This document shows, in pieces, positions 20,405 to 30,590 of a stretch of DNA of 64,000 bases (positions are counted from its first letter, which is position 1; the number at the start of each line of letters is the position of its first letter). A program made the translations under genes and the position numbers. The stretch comes from Saxidomus purpurata (Eukaryota; Mollusca; Bivalvia; Venerida; Veneridae). The stretch spans positions 30,218,522-30,282,521 of the forward strand of contig JAFMSR010000006.1 of assembly GCA_022818135.1 (NCBI GenBank), read 5' to 3'. The notes under the pieces are model-generated. The model ran no database searches, was not told the DNA's origin, and was given only the letters and a program-made list of their open reading frames with translations.

Positions 20405-23338
20405 CTATAAAGGTTTCTCACAGATTGTCGGTGCCATATATGAGCAGATATGGTCAACCCACTGGTAATTAAATACGTTTGCACGCCTAAAAAATGCACA
20501 CTGCTCGGCATTCCGAGGACCGTCGGTGGGTTCTGAAGGGTGGAAATCGAGAAAGGTCACCAGATCATTTGTTCCGTAATATCTCCATACTCCATTCTGT
20601 ACGCTGTCAGTCATTCCTATATACCAGAAAGTGGTGGCTGTAAATAAAGAAACTATTAATATGTGGATTTATTCTTATACAATGAAGGGCTGAAAATAAT
20701 AATTCAAGGAAATGACTTCACTTTTGATCGATGATCATTTTCCATTCTAACATGACTCACGATTTTGTCTCTATATACAAAGAGTCAAAAAAATATGTTA
20801 TATTAAACCATAAACAACGCGGGAACCGATATGCTGTGAACATGAAGTGATATAGCGCCACATGACGTTAAATGAGCGTTCGCGTAGAAAATAACGCTTT
20901 GCAGTAATTCATTTTTTGTAGTATCTGGTCATGTTAGAATCGAAATAACACCCTTTTCAGTTGTTCGTTGTTGTCGTCTAATAAACAATGATTTGTCGTA
21001 CTGATGCGCATATATTTACCACTCAGCCCTTAGGCCTTCGTGGCTAATCACTGCATATCAGTACTCCAAATCATTGTTTATTAAACGACTAACACCGCTG
21101 GAATGGATGTTATTTCACAAATTTGACACCATTTTCCAATTAGTACTAGCTAACCGGTCCTGTTAAATTATCGGTAATATATTATGTTAAAACAGAAGGC
21201 AGTACTGAATTAAAAGTCCACAGTTTTCGTTTATGCTTAACATGTATTGCTTGTGTGTCGCTTATATACTAATATATACACGGTATGCTAATGTACATGT
21301 TGTTTTTGTTGTTGTTATTTGTTTTTTTTTTTGTGTGCTTGCTTGAATGTATTAAATGTGTGTCAACTTGAATTTATCAAAGTGTTAACTTGAATGTATC
21401 AAATGTTAGCTAGCTTACATGCATTGAAGGTGTGCTAACTCACATGTATCACTTGTTAGGTAGTTTTTAAGAAAGTCGTTCTCTTCTGAAGTCTCTACGT
21501 ACACAGGACGAGCATTGTAGGTCTCACAATAGTTCTGTATAAAATAAAGAAACACTCTGAAACAAAATGTTACACAGTTTAACTTCTTAATGTTTCTGTA
21601 TATATTGTACATGTAAGTTACAGAATTTAGACTATCATTCGATACTCGTATAATGACACGAGTATTTTTTAAGACCCATGATCACTTTGAATGTTACCAT
21701 TTGACACAAAGAAAGATAAAGAAAGTCTTCAAAAAATACGGACAAAATTGACCATACTTTGTATATTTTGTACACAAATATCCCTAGCGATGCTCTTTCA
21801 ATCGGACGTATATGTTATTTTTGTTCAATGATGTCGCAATATTTCATAAATTTTCTTTCATCACATTAGTACTTGTAACATCAAAAGTGATCACGTGCCT
21901 TTAAATTGAGCGAAAATCGACATAAAGACGAAATGTAGGCAGACGACAGTAACATACTTACACCTCCATCCATAAGGTTTCCGAGTGGACTTAAGGTATA
22001 ACAAGACCCTAGAAAACGTGTCCAGCCATCGTCACAAGCTGAAATATATGCTATATTGGATCAACTTGAAACGTTGACACATTTTACGCTATAACTACAC
22101 ATAATGTCAGCACTTTAACAAGAACTATCTTTAAAAAGGATGGTCGGCGCAATTGTGAGTATATGAAAGCGATTGGTAGCTAGATTTTATAGTAAATATC
22201 CTGTCAAGTTTTAAAAGTAAATATGACAAGTATAAGGTATATTCAGTTACTGTACTCGCTGAAGATACAGATGCACAGCACCTTCTGTAAAAACGCAGTA
22301 GAGTTACCCAACATAAAGTTACATGGGTCATGTGATCTATAGCAGGAATCAACGTGCGTCCAAATGTTGATCTGAATAAAACCAGTCCAGCGGGTCCAAT
22401 TTATTGGACTGTGACATATTACAAATGCCTGAAGACTTTTGTTTACAGTTCATTTATAATGTGAAATAATGCTAGATATTTCAAGTGTTTTGGATGTGAT
22501 TGCAAAAATATATGCCTTCCAAAGCGTAAGTAGTGGGAAACTGCCGAACCACTTGACCCCTAGCCTCCTGCACCTCATACGTACATTGACCTTTTGATGA
22601 ACCCTAACCGCTTAACCTCCTACACCTCCAACGTTGACCCTAGGTGACCCTGAACCAATATTGTGCACCCAAGCATATTTAGTTGACTGACCCGTTTTAC
22701 TGTCTTGTTGACCCTAGGTAACCCTTAACCGATTTGTAAGAATACTTTGAACCGCTTTTATTAAATGAGCCGTGATTAGTCCCTCAAAATTGCATAGGTA
22801 TGGTTTCAACAATAATTAATACCGGAAGATGGCCCATGGTGAGTAAACACTAGTCCCATATTGTTCAGTCAGACTAGTTTAATTAAATAAGTAATTTTTA
22901 TTGAGCATAAACTGAAGGGAGAGGGAAATGTATCACATGCTTTATAACATAAGATGGTCTAATTATTTAACCACCAACATGTTAAACATTATCACGAGCC
23001 TTTACTGGTAGAGGACTTTGAATTCAAATAATACCGCTATCCATGAATGTTTTACTGAGATTTAGTCCTACATTTTTACAGGAACAAAGTTAAAGAAAAC
23101 TTTTTACCCTAAAATATTAACCCTAGGCATTTTATACAATAAACCGGGGATAAGACCAACAACAGAATATGTAAAGCTTTAACATTTATTCACTTAAACT
23201 TATAATACATGTACTAGTAAAGAATCAACCTTGAACAACAAAGAAACAACCATTGAACAATAAACAACCTTTGAACAATAAAATCACAGTTTACATGTAT
23301 TTGACACTGGGCACTTGGAAAAGTCATAAAAGTATTTT

Positions 23339-23370
<32 letters not shown>

Positions 23371-26300
23371 TATAAATTCTTTATTTACAGAGGGTAACTT
23401 GTAAAGATATATCAAAAGAACATTTACATACTTTAGTTAAAACATGGCCTTCTCTAAAAATATCCTAAATAATAAATTAACGTATTACAGACATATTTAA
23501 ACATTCATCCATGAACAAAAACAGTTGTATCACATTTAGACAATCATTCACTGAACAAAGAGCACTAAAAGAAAAATAATGTACTATTACTATAAAAAAC
23601 GAAACATGTCATGACCGCTTTAGTTTCCTTCAGCAAATGACACTCGTTTAAAGGTTTGACTGTACATTTTTACTGTAGAATATATTTCACACCTTATTTT
23701 ATACAATAAACACATTATATTCTAGTATACGGTTCTATAATTGTTTGTTTTTGTTTTTTCATTTCATCAATGCTTTTTCAAAGATTTTTTAAATGAATTC
23801 AGAGATTGACAAAAACGAATATAAATAGGTATATTGTTCCAAGTATGTGCACAAATATTTGTAAAAGAATTTTGCATGTAAATAGTGCGTTGTTTAGGTA
23901 TTTGAATATTGTTGTTGGTGGTAGTCAATACTGAGGTAGTGATCATTAAAAAATATATCATCATTAAACATTGAGCTAGAATTTTACATACATGGAAAAA
24001 TTTGAGTTTTTTAAAGAACATATAGTAACATATAGTAATTGTATCCTAATTTAAAATCACTGCACCATACACATACTGAAATTTTAATCTGTAGAGAATT
24101 ATTCTGTAAACCTGAAATGATTAATGAGTACTTGATAGAGTCAAACTAATGTCACATATAAAGTTTATTTATGAGGATGTTAAGGAATTGCAAAGATGGA
24201 TAAATATATTTACATTAAAAGTGATGAGAGTGACTCCTACTTTCCGGATAATAAGGTCTACCGATTTAAAATTCATTTAAATACACCTCTTACTTTTGAT
24301 GGATTTTGGAAAGTTGCTTTAACAGAATTTTACGCACAAAAAACAAACAAGTCAAAGTACCCAAATCCATAAACAGTGACATTGTTTGCATTTCTACAGA
24401 CATCATTAGAGAAAGTATAATACAACCTGTGTTGAGGCGTATGCGAAAAACCTCTACTACAGCATGGAACTATGTATTTGATACCCCCTATTATTTACCT
24501 TTAAAGAAAAAGGAAATTATAGAGTTTGAAATCGCTATAAGAGATGGTGACAATGACGATTTTGCGTTATTTTTACAGTCACCATTGTATCTAACACTTC
24601 ATTTTAAACGCTATCGATTTTATAATAGTTATGAGTCACTCTAAATTGTATATACCAGACGCACAGAAATGGATTGAGTTTTTAAAACAATTGTCTGCTA
24701 AAAAAAAACTTACACAAACTGGAGGTAGTAAAATGTTACATATGGCTTCAGGAGGGAAGGAGAATGTCAACACCAAATCAGTTGTGCTTAACTCAATAGC
24801 CCCGGCACAACAGACAGTTGAACAAGCCAAAAGTGAGTTGAAACGAGAATCTTTGAAAACTGCCGCTAAGTCAAAACATTTTAGTAACTTGAAAACAAGA
24901 GACAAGAACACATCGGCAAAAAAGCACAGCAAAGGTTTAAGTAAAAAGTTGAAATCGACAAAAAATCGGATGAACTACACCCACAAAAAATCCGCTGTCA
25001 AGAAAAGAAAATTAATTAGGAATATATTTGGATCTCACAAAAACAAACATTAATGTAACCACATTTTCAACTTTAATTAGTTGGATATAAATAGTCGGGT
25101 GAGAAGGGCATGTTTGAGTGCAATATCTGTTTAAAACCATTCGCTAGAACCTATAATATGTTACGTCATAAAATGTCTGCACATAAAACAGACAAAAATG
25201 ATAATGATATTTTTGATTCGCCAAACACAAAAGGCGTGGACTTATCCGACGAGGAATTATCTGATGAAGAAATGGATATTAATCATAATAACGAGGATGA
25301 AGACGAACAGGATGATACTAACACTACTAATCCTTGGGCAAATCTTATGGAGGAAGCATTTGAACATTGTCAATCGGATTTCGAGAGACGTGTAAAACAC
25401 CTTGTAAATAATGGACTAAATGAAAAACAAGCACGTAAAAGGGCATACTGGGACATGACAAGTCAATATCGCAGTGCCTTGATGAGTATTTTCTTGGAGA
25501 AAGCTGTTTGGTACAGTACTATAAAGAAGGACAGTCTGTATAAAGCTATATCAGAGACAGCAAATGATGTAAGAGATCTTGATAACTTTGAACCGGAGGA
25601 GGCTCTAAAGTATGCAGTTTATAAAAGGCGATTTCTATTTGACAAAATACTGATGCAATATGATGCTCCAGAAATTGAAAGTGATGTAGAAAATTCAAGT
25701 AATGATGAGGACAATGATACTGATGAGGATGATAACAATGACAGTTAACAACAGCGTATGGGACTGAGACAATATATCAATGTGCTTTTAAATATATATT
25801 TTCAGATATGTCATAAATGGATGTTAAGGATTACTATATTAAGTGTGCTTATGTCACTATGTGTCAGTTCATTTATGTGTATAAACAGAAATAAAAATGT
25901 TTAAATTGAATTGTCTTGAGAGTTTTTCTGTTTATGTACACTTTTGCCTATTTGTTTTGGATCATGTTAAATTGTCCTTAAATAATGATAAGACTGGTAA
26001 AATCAGACGACCTGTCAACAACCTTTCGTCAACCAGCGTAGTATTCTTCAACACTAGTTCTACCATCACATTTTGTACCGAAAACAATTATAAAGTGTTG
26101 TAAAGAAGTATCGATGCGTTAAACTGCCGTTCGTTGTTATGCGTTGAATCAACTTCATTTACAAAAGTATAAACAAACGAGAAGAAAATTGAAAGCATCA
26201 ACCTTCGACTAACTGACCTTTAAATCCATCCAAGTATAAAGTATAGCTAAATTAATGCGCTGTATGATTTGAGTTTGGTGTTTATTCAATTCAAACCGAA

Positions 26301-28787
26301 TGCAGTGACATTTTAATCGTCCATTTCAAACCTACTTTACATAATTACTTTATTGCTAAACCTAACGGTCAGGACATAAAAGAAAATCATTTTGTTTGAA
26401 AAGGACCCTAATGTGAGGGTTTGCACAGCAAATATGCACGGTTCATGCTCATTTTTACTTATGTTTGCTCATTTTCACTAATTTGTGCTCATTTTTACTC
26501 ATTTGCTGCTCATTTCTACCCAGTTTTGCTGATTTCTACTCATTTATAGCTCATTTCTACTCATTTTTGCTCATTTTACTCATTTTTTGCTCATTTTTGC
26601 TCATTTGTATTTTTTAAAACTCATTTTTACTCATTTGTTGCTCATTTTTACTCATTTGTTGCTCAGTTTTACTCATTTGTGCTCATTTTTACTCAGTTGT
26701 TGTTCATTTCTACTCATTTGTATTTTTAACTCATTTTGCTCTTCTTTTTTTGCTCATTTTTACTCATTTGTTGCTCATTTTTACTCATTTGTATATTTTA
26801 AAAATCATTTTTACTCATTTGTTGCTCATTGTTTTGGCGGACGTCTGATTTTATCAGTTTTATAAAATTTTATTTTATAAAAGTTTATTAAATACATTTA
26901 TATCTTTCTAAACGTCCTGTTCCTAGTGTCAAATATTTTGTAGACTGTGATTTTATTGTTCAAAGGTTCTTTATTATAAGTTTGAATAAATAAATGTTAA
27001 AACTTTACAGATTCTGTTGTTGGTCTTATCCCCGGTTTATTGTATAAAATGACTAGGGTTAATATTTTTGGATAAACAGTTTTCTTTAACTTTGTTCCTG
27101 TAAAAATGTAGGACTAAATCTCAGTAAAACATTCATGGATAGCGGTATTATTTGAATTCAAAGTCCTCTACCAGTAAAGGCTCGTGATAATGTTTAACAT
27201 GTTGGTGGTTAAATAATTAGACCATCTTATGTTATAAAGCATGTGATACATTTCCCTCTCCCTTCAGTTTATGCTCAATAAAAATTACTTATTTAATTAA
27301 ACTAGTCTGACTGAACAATATGGGACTAGTGTTTACTCACCATGGGCCATCTTCCGGTATTAATTATTGTTGAAACCATACCTATGCAATTTTGAGGGAC
27401 TAATCACGGCTCATTTAATAAAAGCGGTTCAAAGTATTCTTACAAATCGGTTAAGGGTTACCTAGGGTCAACAAGACAGTAAAACGGGTCAGTCAACTAA
27501 ATATGCTTGGGTGCACAATATTGGTTCAGGGTCACCTAGGGTCAACGTTGGAGGTGTAGGAGGTTAAGCGGTTAGGGTTCATCAAAAGGTCAATGTACGT
27601 ATGAGGTGCAGGAGGCTAGGGGTCAAGTGGTTCGGCAGTTTCCCACTACTAGCGTAGTCAAGCTGAAACGCGACTTAGCCCAATATCTAGCTGATTGGAT
27701 CCTAAATATAAATTGCCCAAGATTTCTGTTTCATACTGTCTTAATATGATTTAGAAAACTGAAGAAAAGAACGTTCTACAGAAAAGTGTGAATCTTTAAA
27801 GCATTTTGATAAATCAAACGCCCATTAGTATCAACGATTTCTAAAAGGTCCACGACTCGCATGACTCGAGAAAATCCGGCATTCTGGATAACATTACTAC
27901 ATGTATACTAATAACCTTTTTGCATTTCAAAATGTTTTTATTTTAAAGAAACGCAATTTTTAGAAATCGTGTAGCACCCTGATAAAATGTATTCATTTTA
28001 TGCTTTAAATATTATCTATCCACAGTTTAAGTGAATAATCTACCTGACCCTTAACAAAAATTAATATGGAATCTAAAAAATAATAAAAATAACTGGTCAC
28101 ATATTTTTTAGCATTTTTATATGTGAATTATAAAGTTACTGAAATTTTGCGGTATATATTATATAAATATTGGAGCAAAAACGTGAGGGAAACAACGCTT
28201 CATATAAGAAAACATATCATAATATATGTAAGAAATTGATATAGCAAATGGGAGCCCTTGAGATGTTTTCGTATACGTCTTTATCATTTGAGGAGTGGAG
28301 ATAAAGTACATGTACTTTAAAATGATGACTGAGTTGTAAAATAAAATCCTATTTTCTACAAGTATTTGATGCTGCAATTTTGTACAGAAAGTTTTAACAT
28401 TTATTGACAAACAGCTTTTTCTTATTTCAAAGACTACAATAAAACACATTTCTTACACTGTTGTTCTTTCTGAAAATGTGTAAATCCGGGGGATCGTAAC
28501 GGCAGATTTGTAGGTGTATAACGTGCTGTACATCCGCTGCATGTTCCTTCTTGTGGATTGTAGAACATTGTTTGACATTCCGTCTCCTCCATACACATGA
28601 ATGCACATCTGGACACATCCTTTACACTAACAGATATAATCAAGTCCTTAGTCAAGCAGGTGTAGTCGTCTAAAGAAGTTATACGTTCCAGATTTATCAT
28701 TTGAACTGTTCTTGTGACGGCTGTAACATGTAAAATGAACAAAAGAAAAAATGCAAAAAGTAAACACTTAGTAGACAATTTCATCAT
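20405..28787 (-). CDS. Secreted PAN/apple-like plus C-type-lectin protein, four exons, complete
   Basis: The minus-strand exons are 28787-28457, 22038-21962, 21534-21444 and 20637-20405. All borders are GT-AG with phases 1, 0 and 1, giving 732 nt and 243 residues. Residues 1-23 form a signal peptide (hydrophobic CLLFAFFLLFILHVTA). Residues 44-90 hold a cysteine pattern like a PAN/apple domain (C44, C61, C65, C71, C83, C86). A C-type lectin domain spans C112-C239: CDDGWTRFLGSCY start, WYIGMTD, QWVDHIC and final cysteine C239. The calcium site-2 tripeptide is E202-P203-T204 instead of the usual EPN or QPD, so sugar specificity is open. Such lectins usually bind glycans outside the cell and serve in immunity or feeding in bivalves (inferred). 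Intron 1 (22039-28456) is occupied mostly by a Maverick element on the opposite strand. A TTTCAG near 28807 may mark an upstream untranslated exon. Confidence 0.88.
20746..21118. mobile_element. Two-hairpin fold-back element, copy 2
   Basis: Aligns with 17763-18120 from TCTAACATGACTCACG to GGATGTTATTTCA, including both palindromes. It lies in the last intron of the lectin gene. Confidence 0.65.
22523..22528. repeat. Target-site duplication AGCGTA, left
   Basis: AGCGTA abuts the left AGTAGTGGG terminus and recurs exactly at 27651-27656 after the right terminus. Six bases is the duplication length made by Polinton/Maverick integrases. Confidence 0.9.
22529..23315 (+). repeat. Maverick left terminal inverted repeat
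   Basis: Matches the complement of 26925-27650. It is near-identical and collinear up to about 23200, then interrupted by small indels in an AACAATAAA-rich tract ending near TTTGACACT. Confidence 0.85.
23340..24021 (-). pseudogene. 5'-truncated LINE tail: reverse-transcriptase C-terminus and 3' end
   Basis: On the minus strand a frame from 24021 to 23767 encodes NSFTNICAHTWNNIPIYIR and then SLNSFKKSLKKH. This is the typical last segment of a non-LTR retrotransposon reverse transcriptase (Trp-Asn-x-hydrophobic-Pro, then SLNSFKK). A non-coding 3' region follows, with an AATAAAG signal and an (ATT)n tail at 23343-23372. The upstream catalytic domain is absent. It lies just inside the left Maverick inverted repeat, so it is a nested, dead copy. 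No clear target duplication was found. Confidence 0.7.
24155..24162 (+). promoter_or_regulatory. Possible TATA box for the Maverick capsid-like gene
   Basis: ATATAAAG lies about 40 bp before the ATG at 24196. In such AT-rich DNA this is weak support. Confidence 0.3.
24196..24644 (+). pseudogene. Polinton minor-capsid (penton-like) gene, frameshifted
   Basis: A start at 24196 opens a frame whose first 50 residues contain HLNTPLTFDGFWKVALTEFY. A motif of this shape (x-L-x-x-P-L-x-L-x-G-x-W-x-V-A-L-x-E) marks the N-terminus of the penton-like minor capsid protein of Polintons and adintoviruses, as recalled. The frame stops at 24370-24372. The remainder continues in another frame, open from about 24306 and ending at 24644, with CISTDIIRESIIQP and ATP-independent structural features only. 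A one-base change in the run of six A residues at 24338-24343 is the simplest cause. The A6C run is not in the codon phase needed for a canonical -1 slippery site. Overlaps the next gene by 14 bp. Confidence 0.65.
24631..25053 (+). CDS. Small basic Polinton-type structural protein (140 residues)
   Basis: The start overlaps the preceding gene by 14 bp, a compact viral-type arrangement. The N-terminus carries LYIPDAQKWIEFLKQL. A central segment SIAPAQQTVEQAKSELKRE resembles a conserved motif in the small protein that neighbours the penton gene in Polintons/adintoviruses (possibly a minor capsid or core protein). The C-terminal 60 residues are strongly basic (KKRKL, KKLKSTKNR), suggesting DNA binding or nuclear targeting. 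The frame is intact, with a stop at 25051-25053. Assignment rests on motif memory and neighbourhood; the exact role is unknown. Confidence 0.6.
   Translation: MSHSKLYIPDAQKWIEFLKQLSAKKKLTQTGGSKMLHMASGGKENVNTKSVVLNSIAPAQQTVEQAKSELKRESLKTAAKSKHFSNLKTRDKNTSAKKHSKGLSKKLKSTKNRMNYTHKKSAVKKRKLIRNIFGSHKNKH
25086..25094 (+). promoter_or_regulatory. TATA-like box before the zinc-finger gene
   Basis: TATAAATAG lies about 20 bp before the ATG at 25110, suggesting an own late-type promoter with a very short leader. Inferred from sequence only. Confidence 0.4.
25110..25748 (+). CDS. C2H2 zinc-finger acidic protein of the Maverick element (212 residues)
   Basis: Residues 3-25 form one C2H2 finger (C-x2-C, F, RTYNMLRH and a second His in MSAHK). 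An acidic linker follows (residues 40-75, DLSDEELSDEE and EDEDEQDD). A central helical region starts with NPWANLMEEAF, and the acidic tail is DEDNDTDEDDNND. Single-finger proteins with an acidic linker and an NPW/NPF-type helical domain occur in many Polinton and adintovirus-like elements; their role is unknown, possibly transcription or assembly. The frame is intact. A poly(A)-like AATAAA occurs at about 25890. Host zinc-finger origin is less likely given the setting. Confidence 0.65.
   Translation: MFECNICLKPFARTYNMLRHKMSAHKTDKNDNDIFDSPNTKGVDLSDEELSDEEMDINHNNEDEDEQDDTNTTNPWANLMEEAFEHCQSDFERRVKHLVNNGLNEKQARKRAYWDMTSQYRSALMSIFLEKAVWYSTIKKDSLYKAISETANDVRDLDNFEPEEALKYAVYKRRFLFDKILMQYDAPEIESDVENSSNDEDNDTDEDDNNDS
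25750..26440. other. Maverick interior without recognisable gene
   Basis: A 68-codon plus-strand frame at 25897-26103 starts 150 bp after the zinc-finger gene. It shows no motif and is probably chance. Confidence 0.4.
26448..26835 (+). repeat. Minisatellite of TGCTCATTTTTACTCATTTG units
   Basis: Units of about 20-22 bp alternate TGCTCATTTTTACTCATTTG with shorter variants across nearly 390 bp, close to the right inverted repeat. The plus-strand frame at 26587-26865 is an artefact of the array. Confidence 0.85.
26925..27650 (-). repeat. Maverick right terminal inverted repeat
   Basis: Complement of 22529-23315, ending CCCACTACT at 27650 directly before AGCGTA. Confidence 0.85.
27651..27656. 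repeat. Target-site duplication AGCGTA, right
   Basis: Exact copy of 22523-22528. Confidence 0.9.
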
Positions 28788-28799
28788 TTTTTGGCAAAT

Positions 28800-30300
28800 A
28801 TATCTGAAATCATTGAAAATGCTATGAAATATCCTATTGCAAAAACATTATGTTATGCAGTTTGATGGGCAATTTCTATCAAATGCGTTTGTTAATAAGT
28901 CCGGATCATCCTCTTTTTGTTTCAGTATAGAAAAAGAATGGATCAAAATAGCTCTAACAGATAGACGTGTTAAACAGACAGACGCTCCTTCGTTGTTAAA
29001 TTTCTATTAGTGACGCGTGGTCTTCCATTTCACGTCAAAATCAGTCATTGTTTTCCAAGCATAAACGAAGTTCTATTGTTAATAGATATCAATCAATATC
29101 AATACCCTCAATATAAACACAAAACAGTTAATTGCTTTTATTTATTTATGGTGTTTGCTTAACATAAATCAGTATATAATTTAATTCATACAGACTTTAC
29201 AACATTCTTATGTTATGGCATGTTTCCATTTCACATTAATCAACTCCGAAATCGTTAATTATTTTGTAAGTACTCTCGATTTAAAACCCCTCGGACAATT
29301 GCTCTTTTACTCTTTTGAAATTGATTCCTTATAGTGTTTGCTTAAAAATACTATTTAATTCATACAGACTTTGGAATTTCTTTGATTACGAGTGTCATCA
29401 AAGATCATGCAGGCCCCCTTATTGAAGCAATTTTGAAATTATTCGATAATATTGATTCTGTGGGCGATGCGCGTTACTCGAGACTGAACTTCGACAGTTT
29501 TGTGCTCCATGTTTAATTTCACAACCTAGCCGTTGGTGCTCTCCCTTTCGACTACAAAACTTTGCCGAATACGACAGTTAGTCTCATACGACACTTTGCC
29601 GAAGACAATACTACGACAAGTGGTTGAAAATTAGTTTTAACACTACGACATTTGGTTGAAAGCTGTAACACTACAAAATAATCCCTTTACCCTAACACGC
29701 CGCACAAATACAATAATACATTGGCGTTCTTGATTAGATTGTTAAAACGGCTTTATGACGATTGTCGACAAACAACTAAAAAATATCTATAAGTTTGGGT
29801 TGAACAGGAACGGAAGGAGACGCTGACCGAACATATTGTTGCCAGAGCGAATCCTGCGAATCCAATGCCAAAGGTACTAATATGAAACATATATAAAAGA
29901 CTATAAAAGTTATACATGTTACGCTTCTGCGCATGCGCCAGTATTTTGAGAACTTTGCTTAATAATAGTGTTAAACTCATTGTAAATAGAGTTCACCTGT
30001 TTTACCAGATCTACTGTTTTCTGTGTTACTAATATTATTTTCGGCCAAATTTCGATGAAACTACTTCTCTGTCAAAGTTTTAATTCACAGACGAAACACT
30101 TACATATGTAAAGTCTTAAATTACTTCGTCATCGAAAAGCAGTACGTTTTTTTGGAAAAATGACTTAATGGAAAAATATGGGAAAGAAATCAACCACTTA
30201 CCTGAAAAATGACAGAAACTGGTGCGCTTTTGAGTGCCGGAAGTTGCCCATGATACTTTTACCGGAGCGCCACTTCCACTTCACGTTCGAGCTTGACAGG
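28800..30300. other. No gene seen; presumed upstream region of the lectin gene
   Basis: AT-rich. The minus-strand frame at 29753-29980 has no supporting motif or splice context. Promoter elements could not be assigned. Confidence 0.4.
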
Positions 30301-30308
30301 CGTGTAAT

Positions 30309-30590
30309 ATGTTGATTGTATCATATGAAAACGTACCTGAACAGTTACGATTATGTCCAGTCTGTAAACAAACTGTTGAAAATGAATCTCATGTGTTATT
30401 ACATTGTCATACTTATGATAATATTAGAAATGAGTTGTATGTGGAAACTCATGCAGTTAATAACGGTTTTAATTATCTCTCAGATAATGATAAAATGAAA
30501 TTTATGTTATCCAAAAATACAATTGTTAAATTCACTGCCAAAACCTGCTATTCTATATTGAAAACGAGGAACAACCTTTTATACAGGTAA
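30309..30590 (+). pseudogene. LINE ORF2 C-terminal zinc-knuckle fragment
   Basis: A 93-residue frame contains LRLCPVCKQTVENESHVLLH and CHTYDNIRNELY (C-x2-C...H-x4-C/H), then KFMLSKNTIVKFTAKTC. This matches the usual C-terminus of jockey-like non-LTR reverse transcriptases: a Cys-His motif after the RT, then a conserved helix. No RT domain lies upstream, so it is a 5'-truncated scrap. Confidence 0.65.

Larger units (their letters stand above)
22529..27650 (+). mobile_element. Polinton/Maverick-type element, non-autonomous derivative (5,122 bp)
   Basis: The element begins AGTAGTGGGAAACTGCC and ends with the exact inverse, flanked by AGCGTA duplications. The inverted repeats are collinear, without net indel, for at least 613 bp and weakly alignable to about 23315 and 26925. 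AG-starting termini, long inverted repeats and a 6-bp target duplication are Polinton/Maverick traits. The interior carries, left to right: a nested LINE tail, a frameshifted minor-capsid-like gene, a small basic-protein gene, a C2H2 zinc-finger gene and a TGCTCATTTTT minisatellite. No protein-primed DNA polymerase, integrase, protease, packaging ATPase or major capsid gene is present; full elements are usually 15-20 kb. It would depend on a full element elsewhere. It inserted into lectin intron 1 in the opposite orientation. Confidence 0.88.

Noticed and set aside
24338..24344. A6C run as a programmed -1 frameshift site in the Maverick capsid-like gene
   Set aside because: The heptamer is not in the codon phase required for the X XXY YYZ rule, so an indel in the A run is the simpler reading.
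26448..26835. CRISPR-like array
   Set aside because: Units are contiguous and degenerate without unique spacers, and the DNA is eukaryotic.
26587..26865. 92-codon plus-strand frame resembling a membrane protein
   Set aside because: It is a translation of the TGCTCATTTTT minisatellite.
28159..28618. Minus-strand frames overlapping lectin exon 1
   Set aside because: They are out of frame with the supported signal-peptide exon or lie beyond its donor.
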